Shown here: positions 1-8,284 of the stretch, one piece after another | How positions within the stretch are numbered: position 1 is the stretch's first letter | How the letters are laid out: each line of letters begins with the position of its first letter | Source of the DNA: Schaalia sp. ZJ405 | GTDB taxonomy: Bacteria; Actinomycetota; Actinomycetes; Actinomycetales; Actinomycetaceae | DNA: 64,000 nt | Assembly: GCF_011038885.2 (NCBI RefSeq) | Contig: NZ_CP064952.1 | Coordinates: 930,001 to 994,000 of the forward strand | Reading direction: 5' to 3' | Program-made: the position numbers and the translations under genes | Notes under the pieces: model-generated | The model's database searches: none | The model's input: only the letters and a program-made list of their open reading frames with translations | Told to the model about the DNA's origin: nothing

Positions 1-1
1 C

Positions 2-1999
2 TGGGGTGACCCCTATCCGGCTGCCCAGGAGATCCGCAAGTTCGGACAGAATGCGACCGTGGGGCAGCAACATCTCGCGGATGAATGGGATCGTACTCAG
101 CACAACAATGTTGGTCTGACATATATTCCCGTTGAGGTACTCTTCGCGGGACATGAACCTGATCCGGATCCGTATAAGAACAATCCGATCCGTTGGATCA
201 ATGAATTTCTTGAGACTGAAGGAAAGATAGGTCCGGACGGGAAAACGGTATCTCAGGGAACGGCTCTGAAAGAAACGTCCTACTGGTACCATCCCAACAT
301 CACCGGTCATGAGCAGATTGGTCAGCTCCTTCAGGAGAAGGTGGGAATTCCAGATTCTGTTCGTACCATTCGATCGTTCTCAAGGGATGTCGATGTTGTT
401 TTCGCCCTCGAGGACTCCGAGGCGACAAAAGAATCCCTCGACGATCTGAAGAAACAAATCCGCCGCATCAGTACCGAAGTTGCACAAAAAGCCGCTGAAG
501 GTGGAAAGAACGCAAGGTTCGGTTTACTCACATTCCGTAACTCCGGTGATTCCGGTGAAACAGTGACGAATAACGGCGTCTTTTTCTCCAGTGTCGACGA
601 ATTGTTCAATGCCCTGGAAGCGGTCACAACGAGAAGCGAAGCTGGTGGTGGTCTGTCGACATACAACGCTCTTGAAACGGCTGTTGCGAGTCCGTGGAAT
701 GCCGCTGCCCGGAAGGTCGTCATGCTGCTCGGTGACGCGGAACTTGACCACGATTCGACACCCGACTGGGATCAGCTGCTTCGTCACGCATTTTCTGCCG
801 ATGTCGTTGAGTTCTTCGTCATTGACCCCGATGAGAACGTTGATGAGTCAGTGAAGAATCTCGCTCTGAACACAGGCGGGCACGTCACGACGGCGCAGAC
901 ACTCAAACCCCTCATTGTCGAGGAACCGACGGCTAAGGTTTCAACTATTCCTCCAGCGAAGATCGGCGAGGATGTTGAGTTTGACGCTTCCGGTTCATTC
1001 GCCGCTGAGGGCCCCATTGTCTCCTACGAATGGGATCTCGACGGTGATGGCACCTTTGAGGTCACGAGCACATCGGACGGCGGAGTCGCCGCCAACCCGA
1101 TTCACGCCGCTCGTTTCGACGCGCCCACCAACGCGACGATCACTCTGCGCGTGACCGATAGTTACGGGAAGACTGCGACAGCTACCGCACCGCTCGTTGT
1201 GACGCGCGATGGTGATCTCATCGATGACGCCGTCGATAACTGTCCTGCGGATCGTAATGAGGATCAGATGGACTCCGATGGTGATGGGATCGGTGATGTA
1301 TGCGATGACTTCCCTTACGGTGACCCCGACCCGGCGCCACTGCCTGACACCAGCGTGACTGTCTCGACGCTCAAAGCCGAAGTCGGATCGACGATCTCTT
1401 TCACCGCACTCGGCTTCGCAAGCGGGCAGGATGTGACCTTCACTGTTTACTCCGAGCCGATCGTTGCCGGAACTGCTCACGTCGGTGCTAACGGAAAGGC
1501 AACGTTGGAATGGACTGTTCCGAAGGACTTCCCGACAGGACGGCATCGAGTTGTCGCTTCGATTGAGAATGGGCATCATGCTGAGATGACATTTGAGGTC
1601 CTCGCGCAGCCGGATACCACCGAGCCTGGACCCGATGTGGAGACTCCGGACGTAACCGAGCCCAAGCCCGATGTGGAGGCTCCGGATACAACTGAGTCTA
1701 AGCCCGATGCAGAGAGTCCGGATGCAACTGAGCCCAAGCCTGATGCGGAGGCTCCGGATGCAACCGAGCCTGGGCCTGGGAAGAAGGCCCCGGATGCTCC
1801 CGATCCTCGGTCTGATGCGAAGACTCCAAACGCACCCAGCTCCACTAAATCGACGGCTGTGACGCCGAAGGTGCGGAAAACCACAGCACAGAGCCTTGCC
1901 GTCACCGGTATGGAACCCGTGTTGATCTGGGGCACCGCACTTCCCACTTTCCTCTTAGGCGTTGCGCTTTGTGCGAAGAGGAAGCGGCAGAGCGCGTAG
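2..1999 (+). CDS. Cell-wall-anchored SGNH/vWA surface protein (5' truncated by window edge)
   Basis: The frame is open from base 2, so the gene starts before the window and its signal peptide is not visible. The first ~100 residues look like the end of an SGNH/GDSL hydrolase domain, with the catalytic-block motif YHPNITGHEQIG. A von Willebrand A-like domain follows (about 270-860 nt), but its metal site is degenerate: ALEDSEAT stands where DxSxS is expected. Then come a PKD-like domain (SYEWDLDGDG), a thrombospondin-3-like Ca-binding stretch (DNCPADRNEDQMDSDGDGIGD), an Ig-like segment and about seven Pro/Asp/Glu-rich repeats (EPKPDVEAPD type) that probably span the wall. The C-terminus is a sorting signal: LAVTG, a hydrophobic stretch and KRKR. 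LAxTG is the motif used by class E sortases in actinobacteria. Substrate or adhesion target is unknown. Confidence 0.8.
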   Translation, partial: WGDPYPAAQEIRKFGQNATVGQQHLADEWDRTQHNNVGLTYIPVEVLFAGHEPDPDPYKNNPIRWINEFLETEGKIGPDGKTVSQGTALKETSYWYHPNITGHEQIGQLLQEKVGIPDSVRTIRSFSRDVDVVFALEDSEATKESLDDLKKQIRRISTEVAQKAAEGGKNARFGLLTFRNSGDSGETVTNNGVFFSSVDELFNALEAVTTRSEAGGGLSTYNALETAVASPWNAAARKVVMLLGDAELDHDSTPDWDQLLRHAFSADVVEFFVIDPDENVDESVKNLALNTGGHVTTAQTLKPLIVEEPTAKVSTIPPAKIGEDVEFDASGSFAAEGPIVSYEWDLDGDGTFEVTSTSDGGVAANPIHAARFDAPTNATITLRVTDSYGKTATATAPLVVTRDGDLIDDAVDNCPADRNEDQMDSDGDGIGDVCDDFPYGDPDPAPLPDTSVTVSTLKAEVGSTISFTALGFASGQDVTFTVYSEPIVAGTAHVGANGKATLEWTVPKDFPTGRHRVVASIENGHHAEMTFEVLAQPDTTEPGPDVETPDVTEPKPDVEAPDTTESKPDAESPDATEPKPDAEAPDATEPGPGKKAPDAPDPRSDAKTPNAPSSTKSTAVTPKVRKTTAQSLAVTGMEPVLIWGTALPTFLLGVALCAKRKRQSA

Positions 2000-2020
2000 G
2001 CGTTGTGTTGTCTGATATCG

Positions 2021-2060
2021 CAGTGCGGGGCATGAAGAGAGACCTTCATGCCCCGCACTG
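2021..2060 (+). terminator. Terminator hairpin after surface protein gene
   Basis: A perfect 17-bp inverted repeat (2021-2037 with 2044-2060) surrounds a 6-nt loop 21 nt after the stop codon. There is no clear T-tract, which is common for actinobacterial terminators. Confidence 0.75.
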
Positions 2061-2163
2061 TATTGAGCGCAATGATACAGACTCATCAGATTGACGAGGA
2101 CGATGCCTACTTCGTGACCTGCATGCATCCTGGTTGAATGACACGTGCTGTTGTTCGAGCATT

Positions 2164-2241
2164 GATCTGCCGATCTGTGGATTCGCCGATGTGCCGATGC
2201 GTGATCTACCGATCTGCCGATGCGCCGATGTGCGCCGAAAG
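2164..2241. repeat. Degenerate 39-bp tandem duplication rich in CCGAT
   Basis: Two head-to-tail 39-nt units (2164-2202 and 2203-2241) share most of their first 30 bases, starting GATCTGCCGATCTG and GATCTACCGATCTG. CCGAT recurs six times in the array. It lies in the ~475-nt gap between the surface protein and the transaldolase-like gene. The rest of that gap holds the terminator above and the operator below; no gene is supported there. Confidence 0.6.
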
Positions 2242-2393
2242 TTAGCCTTTCACGTCGTCCTGCCAGCTCAGCATTCGTACTCATACTGGCTGATGCGGGA
2301 GTTTGACTACGTCAGTGCCGATAGTTGTCAGCGCGTCATGTGGTGCATGCGCGGCAGCGAGAAACTCCGAAAAACACCAAAATATCTAAAACG

Positions 2394-2417
2394 CTAGACT
2401 GGTATAGACGGGTCTAG
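2394..2417 (+). promoter_or_regulatory. HutC-type GntR operator upstream of the aldolase/kinase operon
   Basis: GTATAGAC at 2402-2409 fits the HutC-subfamily GntR consensus GTMTAKAC and sits inside a CTAGAC (2394-2399) / GTCTAG (2412-2417) inverted repeat, 58 nt before the first start codon of the operon. The convergent gene at the other end of this operon encodes a GntR protein with a UTRA domain, the class expected to bind such a site. The pairing is inferred from position and motif. Confidence 0.6.
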
Positions 2418-2474
2418 TAGTGTGGGTGGATCGACTCAGCAAAGAGGCTGGGCGATGTGGTGGAAGGTGTACGA

Positions 2475-3800
2475 ATGATTGCAGAATCTCAAGTTGCTGA
2501 CGTGATGTTCACTCTCCGTGACTGTGGTTTGCCAGTTGCGACTGGTCAGGATGCTCATGTTGAGCGTGTGCTCGATACTCCGATCAGTGAACAGGTGTTC
2601 AGGCATATTCAGGAGCGAGCCAAGGGGATTGGGGTGTCTCAAGAATTCAAGAAAATTCTCGAGGCTTTCCCAACTCGGTCCGGACATACTCCAGCTGGTT
2701 TTCGGCGGATGTTGAAATTTGAGGGGAATGAACTCACCGTCGACCTCGTCAGAGACATTAGCTGTGACGTTGACTCCTTGAAACGGCCGACAAAGGTTCT
2801 GTACTCGGCGGATTCGGCAAATCCGTATGAGGTGGCTCCTATTGCACCTTTCTTGTCGAACCTCACGTGTAACCCCGGAATTATCTATGATCTCTTTCTT
2901 AATGACCCCTCGGCGAATGTCGGTGGAAAATTTAAGAATCGTGACGAGGTGATTCAGGAACTCGGAGATATTCTTGGCCCAGGTTGCGATATTTCAGTTG
3001 AACTGAATAACCCATTTGAAATGGATTATTCGCGCATTATTGAGGAGGTTGAGAGGTTCAAGGAAATTTTGACACCTTGGCGACTCGTCGTGAAAGTTCC
3101 TCATACTGGTCCAGTTAATGCAACGAATGTTGAGCAGCTTCTCATGGGAGACAAGCGACTCAGCACGCCGTACGGTGAAGGAACAACTGAGGACCGGTTG
3201 CGTGGGCACAATCTTGCATTACGACTTGCGCAGGACGGCTACAAGGTGAACTTCACGTTGATGTTTGAGCCGTATCAGACTCAGATGGCTCTGCAAGCAC
3301 GCCCATATTTTATCAATTCGTTTATCCGACACAGAAAAATGCAAACGGAGCGGATTTATGGTCTCATGAGGGCCTTTGAGGCTACGGGAGATCGTGCCTT
3401 CCTCAAGGATCTTCGGTCGTACATGATGGAAGTGGACCTGCTTCCTGACGGTGCACATTCGTGTGATCTGATGTCTGTGCTTGACCAGGCCACAGCTCTT
3501 CTTCATGTCAGAGGCGTGAATGACTCCGGTGCGGTGGGAGACGGACTCGATGCGGTGCGTCATTCGTTGCGAGCTCTAAGAAACTCTCATCTGCCTGACA
3601 CGCGTCTGATCATCTGTTCGATGGAAGGCGACTACAACTACCCCGATATTGATCGCTTGGTGATGGAGCCAGAGTTCGCCGATATGGCGCATCGAATCAT
3701 TATTACCGCCGAGCCGCAGTACCTTGCTCGTTTTACGTCAGCGAACCAGGTTGTGAGCTATCAACGTCGATTTATGAACGCGGCGGCAGGACAAAAATAA
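2475..3800 (+). CDS. Transaldolase-family protein
   Basis: Predicted 441-aa cytosolic class I aldolase of the transaldolase fold. The core is recognisable: a strand ending in VVKVPHTGP carries the likely Schiff-base lysine (about K207), followed by NFTLMFEPYQTQMALQARPYFINSFI, the equivalent of the family's N-x-T-L-x-F...Q...P-F block (here N-S-F). It is longer and more divergent than E. coli TalB (317 aa), with an N-terminal extension. The ATG at 2475 is chosen over the GTG at 2457 because GGAAGG lies 7 nt upstream. It is first in an operon with a DeoC-like aldolase and an FGGY kinase, so it probably cleaves or transfers a unit on a phosphorylated sugar made there. Substrate unknown; the transaldolase label describes the fold, not a proven reaction. 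Confidence 0.7.
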   Translation: MIAESQVADVMFTLRDCGLPVATGQDAHVERVLDTPISEQVFRHIQERAKGIGVSQEFKKILEAFPTRSGHTPAGFRRMLKFEGNELTVDLVRDISCDVDSLKRPTKVLYSADSANPYEVAPIAPFLSNLTCNPGIIYDLFLNDPSANVGGKFKNRDEVIQELGDILGPGCDISVELNNPFEMDYSRIIEEVERFKEILTPWRLVVKVPHTGPVNATNVEQLLMGDKRLSTPYGEGTTEDRLRGHNLALRLAQDGYKVNFTLMFEPYQTQMALQARPYFINSFIRHRKMQTERIYGLMRAFEATGDRAFLKDLRSYMMEVDLLPDGAHSCDLMSVLDQATALLHVRGVNDSGAVGDGLDAVRHSLRALRNSHLPDTRLIICSMEGDYNYPDIDRLVMEPEFADMAHRIIITAEPQYLARFTSANQVVSYQRRFMNAAAGQK

Positions 3801-3851
3801 GCATCAGCGATTCGGGCTGAGGAAACACAATTCTTCCGGATTTAGGGAGCT

Positions 3852-3880
3852 TTGACACCGTTGTTAAAAATTCTACCTAT
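3852..3880 (+). promoter_or_regulatory. Possible internal promoter before the deoC-like gene
   Basis: TTGACA at 3852-3857 matches the sigma-70 -35 consensus. TACCTA at 3874-3879 is a poor -10 at 16-nt spacing. It lies in the 139-nt gap between the transaldolase-like and DeoC-like genes. Confidence 0.35.
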
Positions 3881-3939
3881 CCGGAATGTAGTACCCACAG
3901 TATTCAGTACTCAACGGCAATGGAGCCAGGAGAAAAACC

Positions 3940-4632
3940 ATGAATCTGACAGTCGAAGAATATGCGCAGCACTTTGATATGGCGCTGCACCTACAGAGTT
4001 CAACCGAGGAGGACATCCGAGGTCATGCTCGCGCTGCTCGCGAAGCCGGTGTCGCCGCGTGCTACACCAACTCGATGTGGACACCAGTTGTCGCGCAGGA
4101 ACTTCACGGATCACAGGTGCGTGTGGGGACGGCGATCTCGTTCCCTTACGGTTGCACATCGACTGCGATGAAATTCGCGGAGATTGATGAGGGACTCGAA
4201 TGCGGTGCAACCGCAGTCGATATGGTGGTCAATATCGGTCGGCTTAAAGAAGGAGATGATGCCTATATCGCCAAAGAAATCGAAGGACTCGTGGAGAGAA
4301 CTCACGGTGTTGCGATTTCCAAAGTCATCTATGAGGTGTGTTTCTTGACCGATGATGAGATTCAGCGTCTCACACGCATCTGTTGTGATGCCGGCGTGGA
4401 CTATGTCAAGACTGCTACGGGATCTGAAGGCTTCCCCACAGAAGCTCAAGTGAAAATCATGAGAGATTCGATCACCAATGAGTCAACGAAACTCAAAGTT
4501 TCTGGTGTGCCGCGGACGTTCACCATGCCGGCAACCCTGTGGATGATCGACAAACTTGGTGTCTCCCTCATCGGCACTCGCTCCGCAGCAAAACTCGTCC
4601 GTCAGTACGCCGACTACTGTGCCGAGAACTAG
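3940..4632 (+). CDS. Deoxyribose-phosphate aldolase (DeoC) family protein
   Basis: A 230-aa class I aldolase of the DeoC/FbaB superfamily. DeoC proteins reversibly split 2-deoxyribose-5-phosphate into acetaldehyde and glyceraldehyde-3-phosphate. Motifs in order: GATAVDMVVNIG (Asp at about 94), DYVKTATGSEG with the Schiff-base lysine at about K157, and LKVSGVPRT with the second active-site lysine at about K186, so the catalytic set is complete. Well-spaced AGGAG (3929-3933) precedes the ATG. Downstream, an FGGY kinase begins 15 nt after the stop, indicating one transcript. Because the operon carries FGGY kinase and transaldolase genes rather than nucleoside phosphorylase or deoB, the substrate may be a different deoxy- or branched sugar phosphate. 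That part is inference. Confidence 0.85.
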   Translation: MNLTVEEYAQHFDMALHLQSSTEEDIRGHARAAREAGVAACYTNSMWTPVVAQELHGSQVRVGTAISFPYGCTSTAMKFAEIDEGLECGATAVDMVVNIGRLKEGDDAYIAKEIEGLVERTHGVAISKVIYEVCFLTDDEIQRLTRICCDAGVDYVKTATGSEGFPTEAQVKIMRDSITNESTKLKVSGVPRTFTMPATLWMIDKLGVSLIGTRSAAKLVRQYADYCAEN

Positions 4633-4647
4633 GAGAGGGTGAGACCA

Positions 4648-6165
4648 ATGGCTGATTATTTGATTGGTATCGATGCGGGAACAACGGGCTGCAAAACCAT
4701 CGTTTTTGACCTTGATGGACATATCCTCGGTCAGGACTACCGTGAATATCCCTGTGTCTACCCTGGACCTGGACTAGTCGAACAGACCTACGACGACATC
4801 ATCCCTCCGCTGATCGACTCATGTCGCGCTGCGGTTGAAGCATCTGGGGTTCCGGCTGAAGAAATCCGTGCGCTTTCTTTCTCATCCCAAGCACCACTTC
4901 TGGCAATGGTGGACCACAACGGGGAATTAGTTCGGCCCTTTGTCTCCTGGCAAGATCTCAGGGGTGCCCCGTATATTCCACGGCTGCGTGAAAGTTACGG
5001 AGCTGAGAAGTTCTATCGCGAAAGCGGCGATCCGCTCGGGACAAATTCCGCAGCTCCGAAATGGGTATGGCTCAAAGAACATGAGCCGCAGAACTGGGCG
5101 AGGACTGCGTGGTTCCTCTCAGAACAAGAGTTCCTCATGAAGGAATGGGGAGCGCGAGAGTACTGGACGGACTTGTCATCTGCATCCCGCGAAGGGATGC
5201 TGGATGTTGACACGATGCAGTGGTCAGAAGCGATCCATGACCTCGTCGGTATTCCCATTTCACGGCGCGCTCAGGTTGTGGCGCAACCTGGAACTCCGAT
5301 TGGCACGATCAGCGCGGACATTGCTCGTAAGACCGGACTGAGTGAGAAGACACTCCTGTGTTTGGGAGCGCATGACCAAAACTGTTCGACCTTTGGTGGA
5401 GGCGCCGTCCGCGGTGGTGACTGCGTGATGGTCATGGGAACGTTTGGTTCATGCTACGTCGTGATGGATGAACCGCTGCGGGATCCTCAACGCAAACTCG
5501 TGGTCAAGCCGAATCACGGTATGGGGAATTGGACAATTGAGGCATTCTCGAATACCTCGGCCTCGTCATTTAGGTGGTACCGCGATACCTTCTGCGAGGC
5601 AGAGCAAATTGCCGGACGCGTGGCAGACCTCGATCCCTATGACATCATCACCACCCAAGCGCAGAAGGCTCCTATCGGGGCACATGGGGTGACGTTCCTG
5701 CCGTATCTTGGTGGAGCTTCCGGTGCTCGCCAAAATCCAGATGCGAGGGCGAATTTCTCAGGGATGACGCTCGCGACGAAAAAGACGGATATCGCACGTG
5801 CGGTTCTTGAAGGAGTGTCATTTGAGATGCGTGACATCCTCAATGCTCAGGCGGCCGCGGGGATTGAGATCGGAACAATTCGTCTTGTTGGAGGCGCAGC
5901 AAAATCAGCTTTCTGGTCACAGATGCTGGCAGATATTTTCCAACGCCCCATTGAGATCCTTCGGACCTCAGAGGCTGGATGCCTGGGAGCGGCGATGTAT
6001 GCGGGTGTAGGTGCAGGACTCTATGAGTCGTGCCAAGCAGCCGCTGATCGTGCGGTTGCGGTTGTTGGTCGCTTCGAGCCGAACCCTGACAACGCGCAAG
6101 CATACGACGAAGCATTCGAGCGCTTCGTCAATACCTACGAGGGACTAGCAAGCACGGTGTTCTAG
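4648..6165 (+). CDS. FGGY-family carbohydrate kinase (xylulokinase-like)
   Basis: A 505-aa sugar kinase that would phosphorylate the incoming sugar with ATP. The N-terminal FGGY domain opens with IGIDAGTTGCKTIVFDLDG (phosphate-1 loop). The C-terminal domain has LGAHDQNCSTFGGGAVRGG, GTFGSCYV and LEGVSFEMRDIL, then RLVGGAAKSAFWSQMLADIF near the adenosine site. The length is typical of the family. ATG at 4648 is preferred; a GTG at 4639 would add three residues and sits too close to the AGGAG at 4631. It is the last gene of the transaldolase-DeoC-kinase operon and presumably makes the substrate for the two aldolases. Xylulose, ribulose, erythritol or a deoxy-sugar are all possible; sequence alone does not decide. 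Confidence 0.85.
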   Translation: MADYLIGIDAGTTGCKTIVFDLDGHILGQDYREYPCVYPGPGLVEQTYDDIIPPLIDSCRAAVEASGVPAEEIRALSFSSQAPLLAMVDHNGELVRPFVSWQDLRGAPYIPRLRESYGAEKFYRESGDPLGTNSAAPKWVWLKEHEPQNWARTAWFLSEQEFLMKEWGAREYWTDLSSASREGMLDVDTMQWSEAIHDLVGIPISRRAQVVAQPGTPIGTISADIARKTGLSEKTLLCLGAHDQNCSTFGGGAVRGGDCVMVMGTFGSCYVVMDEPLRDPQRKLVVKPNHGMGNWTIEAFSNTSASSFRWYRDTFCEAEQIAGRVADLDPYDIITTQAQKAPIGAHGVTFLPYLGGASGARQNPDARANFSGMTLATKKTDIARAVLEGVSFEMRDILNAQAAAGIEIGTIRLVGGAAKSAFWSQMLADIFQRPIEILRTSEAGCLGAAMYAGVGAGLYESCQAAADRAVAVVGRFEPNPDNAQAYDEAFERFVNTYEGLASTVF

Positions 6166-6186
6166 GAGGACAACAATCGAGTAGTG

Positions 6187-6218
6187 ATGCGGGAGCGCCG
6201 CTTGCGGCGCTCCCGCAT
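6187..6218. terminator. Bidirectional terminator between kinase and gntR genes
   Basis: A perfect 15-bp stem (6187-6201 with 6204-6218) around a TT loop lies between two convergent genes, so it can stop transcription from both sides. Confidence 0.8.
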
Positions 6219-6233
6219 ACTGGTTGGGGATCG

Positions 6234-6977
6234 TCACTTCGTGTGACCGTAGTCAAAATGAAGTTTCATTCGGTCTCCGCGGAAGAGAATTTTTGAGTAC
6301 TCGAAGGCTTGATTGTGGTCGGTGTAGATCTGGTCCTCAAGTAAGAGAAGTGGAGACGCAGTCTTGAGACCAAGAAACTTTGCTTCTTCGGGTGTTGCAC
6401 CAACGGCCTCAAGTTGTTCGTGTGTCTTCGCTGCTCGCAGCCCGTATTCGCGTTCGAGGATGACGCACAACTGGTCATTGAGTAGATCGAATGTGTTGAG
6501 CTCTGGTGCGAGGTGCACAGGAATGAACGAGCGATGGATACTCACCGGAGCTTCATCAATGAAGCGCCGCCGGACGATTTCGTGAACGGGAACAGAATGG
6601 GTGATTCCAAGTCCATCGCGGACCGTCCTTGACGGAAGTGTTGTGTCCATACGGACAAGTTCGGTCCGAATTTTATATCCCATGTGCTCAAGCTGTTCTC
6701 TGATTCCCTGATACGCGGGTGAGAGGGCAGCAATTTTCGTCTCTGCGACGTACGTTCCCTTTCCTGGGACTCGATAAAAGAAACCGTCATCAACGAGGCT
6801 GTTGAGCACTCCTCGAAGAGTCATTCGGGAAACACCGAACATTTCTGTGAGCGCATTTTCTGAGGGTAAACGATCTCCTGAAGAAAGCTCTCCCGACTGA
6901 ATCAACTGACGGAACGTATCTTCAATCTGTGCGTAAAGCGGAATTGAAGAGTCTCGGTCCAGTGGTCCAAATTTCAT
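6234..6977 (-). CDS. GntR-family regulator, HutC subfamily (wHTH + UTRA)
   Basis: A 247-aa transcription factor. The N-terminal winged helix reads PLYAQIEDTFRQLIQSGEL...LPSENALTEMFGVSRMTLRGVL, followed by the C-terminal UTRA effector domain (FLGLKTASPLLLLEDQIYTDHNQAFEYSKILFRGDR). The start at 6977 is chosen because the protein then begins MKFGPLDRDSS just before the winged helix and GGGAG lies 5 nt upstream; a longer 283-aa frame is open but adds unrelated sequence. UTRA domains usually bind phosphorylated sugars or related metabolites. It converges on the aldolase/kinase operon, and a HutC-type box sits in front of that operon at 2402-2409, so it is the likely local repressor. A partial box (GTCTATC, 7014-7020) near its own start hints at autoregulation. 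Confidence 0.85.
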   Translation of the reverse strand: MKFGPLDRDSSIPLYAQIEDTFRQLIQSGELSSGDRLPSENALTEMFGVSRMTLRGVLNSLVDDGFFYRVPGKGTYVAETKIAALSPAYQGIREQLEHMGYKIRTELVRMDTTLPSRTVRDGLGITHSVPVHEIVRRRFIDEAPVSIHRSFIPVHLAPELNTFDLLNDQLCVILEREYGLRAAKTHEQLEAVGATPEEAKFLGLKTASPLLLLEDQIYTDHNQAFEYSKILFRGDRMKLHFDYGHTK

Positions 6978-7130
6978 GAGAACTCCCAGTACTTCAGAAA
7001 GCTGTTGTACAGAGTCTATCGGAAACGGATCTCCTGTGGTTTCGCTGTCTATTGTGGCGCTGCGCGCTGAGAGCAGGGCGAACAACTTGGGGCCGAATTG
7101 GTGCGATCGATGTGCGCTTACACAAAACCT

Positions 7131-8144
7131 TTAGTGTTGATTCATCAGGGTTTCTCCCTCGTGGAAGTCCGGTTTAACGAGGGTGTGGTCGGGCTGGATC
7201 GGAGCTTCTGTGTGGATGCGTTGCAGGAGCAAAGTAACCGTTTGATGCGTCAGTTCCCCCATCCGCATGTCGAAGTAGGAGGGGTGCATCAGAGTATGCG
7301 ATCGCATGGGATCCCATGAGCTAGCTAAGAGGCTGACATGACTACCCGGTGTCAGCCCGATAGAGTCCAACGCATTGCACCAGTCATCGGTGGGAACACC
7401 TGGCGCTAACAGCAGAGCGTCCCCTCTGCGGGTGTTTAACCCGGCCAGATGGTCGAGGGTGTGTTCATACGAGGTGTACACCCGATGCTCATCAACATGG
7501 ATTCGCTGCTCGTTGGCCTCCGAGAAAACTCCTTGACGGAATCTCTCGATGAAGTTCAGATCGCGCAGGGTTTCATCACCGGGAACGAGGAAAGTGATCG
7601 AGCGGTGACCGCGCTTGCTCAATGTTCTTACCGCCTGTTGACCAGCCCATACGTAATCGGCGTCAATGGCGATGACTGGAGTATGAGCATCGGGAATTCC
7701 AACGAACACGGCAGGGGTCTGAGCGTCGGCAACCATCTGGGCGCGTGGGTCGTTGCTGAGGACTTCCATGATGAGTAGACCGTCGCACAGGGCGGTGTCA
7801 ATGGTGCGGCGCAGTCCTTCGGTGCCTTCGTCATCGGTCACGAGGAGGAGGTCGTAGTTGTGCCGCCGTGCTTCGGATGTGAGGGCAACAAGGAACTGGT
7901 TCTGGGAAGCAGGGTCGGCACCTGAGTGGTGCGGAATCACGACGCCGATCACGTTGGATCGATTGGACTTCAAGGCCCTGGCTCCGAAGTTAGGCTGGTA
8001 TCCCAGTTGCTCCATCGCTTTGAGGACGCGTTCCTCGGTCTGAGGGGCAACCGCACGCCGGCCGCTCATCACGTAGGACACGGTTGTCTGAGAAACACCG
8101 GCACGGCGTGCAACATCACGACTTGTCGGCTTTTTGTCTTTCAT
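7131..8144 (-). CDS. LacI-family sugar repressor
   Basis: A 337-aa regulator with the LacI layout: HTH (TSRDVARRAGVSQTTVSYVMSGRRAVAPQTEERVLKAM), a hinge helix (ARALKSNRSNVIGVVIP) and a periplasmic-binding-protein-like effector domain to the C-terminus (LTHQTVTLLLQRI). It is transcribed divergently from the GH31/ABC importer operon. A perfect CG-centred palindrome at 8246-8259, the symmetry LacI proteins favour, lies between the two. It therefore most likely represses that operon until a mono- or oligosaccharide binds. Effector unknown. Confidence 0.9.
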   Translation of the reverse strand: MKDKKPTSRDVARRAGVSQTTVSYVMSGRRAVAPQTEERVLKAMEQLGYQPNFGARALKSNRSNVIGVVIPHHSGADPASQNQFLVALTSEARRHNYDLLLVTDDEGTEGLRRTIDTALCDGLLIMEVLSNDPRAQMVADAQTPAVFVGIPDAHTPVIAIDADYVWAGQQAVRTLSKRGHRSITFLVPGDETLRDLNFIERFRQGVFSEANEQRIHVDEHRVYTSYEHTLDHLAGLNTRRGDALLLAPGVPTDDWCNALDSIGLTPGSHVSLLASSWDPMRSHTLMHPSYFDMRMGELTHQTVTLLLQRIHTEAPIQPDHTLVKPDFHEGETLMNQH

Positions 8145-8245
8145 CGCTCTCCGCTCTTGACAACGTGTTCTGTGTCATTTTACTTTAGCTCCATCACCAT
8201 GCGACTCGGGGAATGCAGACCGACCCCGGGTATGCTTGTGCAAGA

Positions 8246-8259
8246 CGCATACGTATGCG
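8246..8259. promoter_or_regulatory. LacI-type operator palindrome
   Basis: CGCATACGTATGCG is a perfect 14-bp palindrome ending 25 nt before the GH31 start codon, in the divergent region shared with the lacI-type gene. A TTGACA at 8157-8162 with TACTTT 18 nt downstream could be the operon promoter, placing this operator in the leader. The promoter part is weak. Confidence 0.7.
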
Positions 8260-8284
8260 CACCGATCAGAAAGGCTAGGGAAGA

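Noticed and set aside
1576-2058. 160-codon leftward frame opposite the surface protein repeats
   Set aside because: Its Ser/Ala/Gly periodicity simply mirrors the Pro/Asp/Glu repeats on the other strand.
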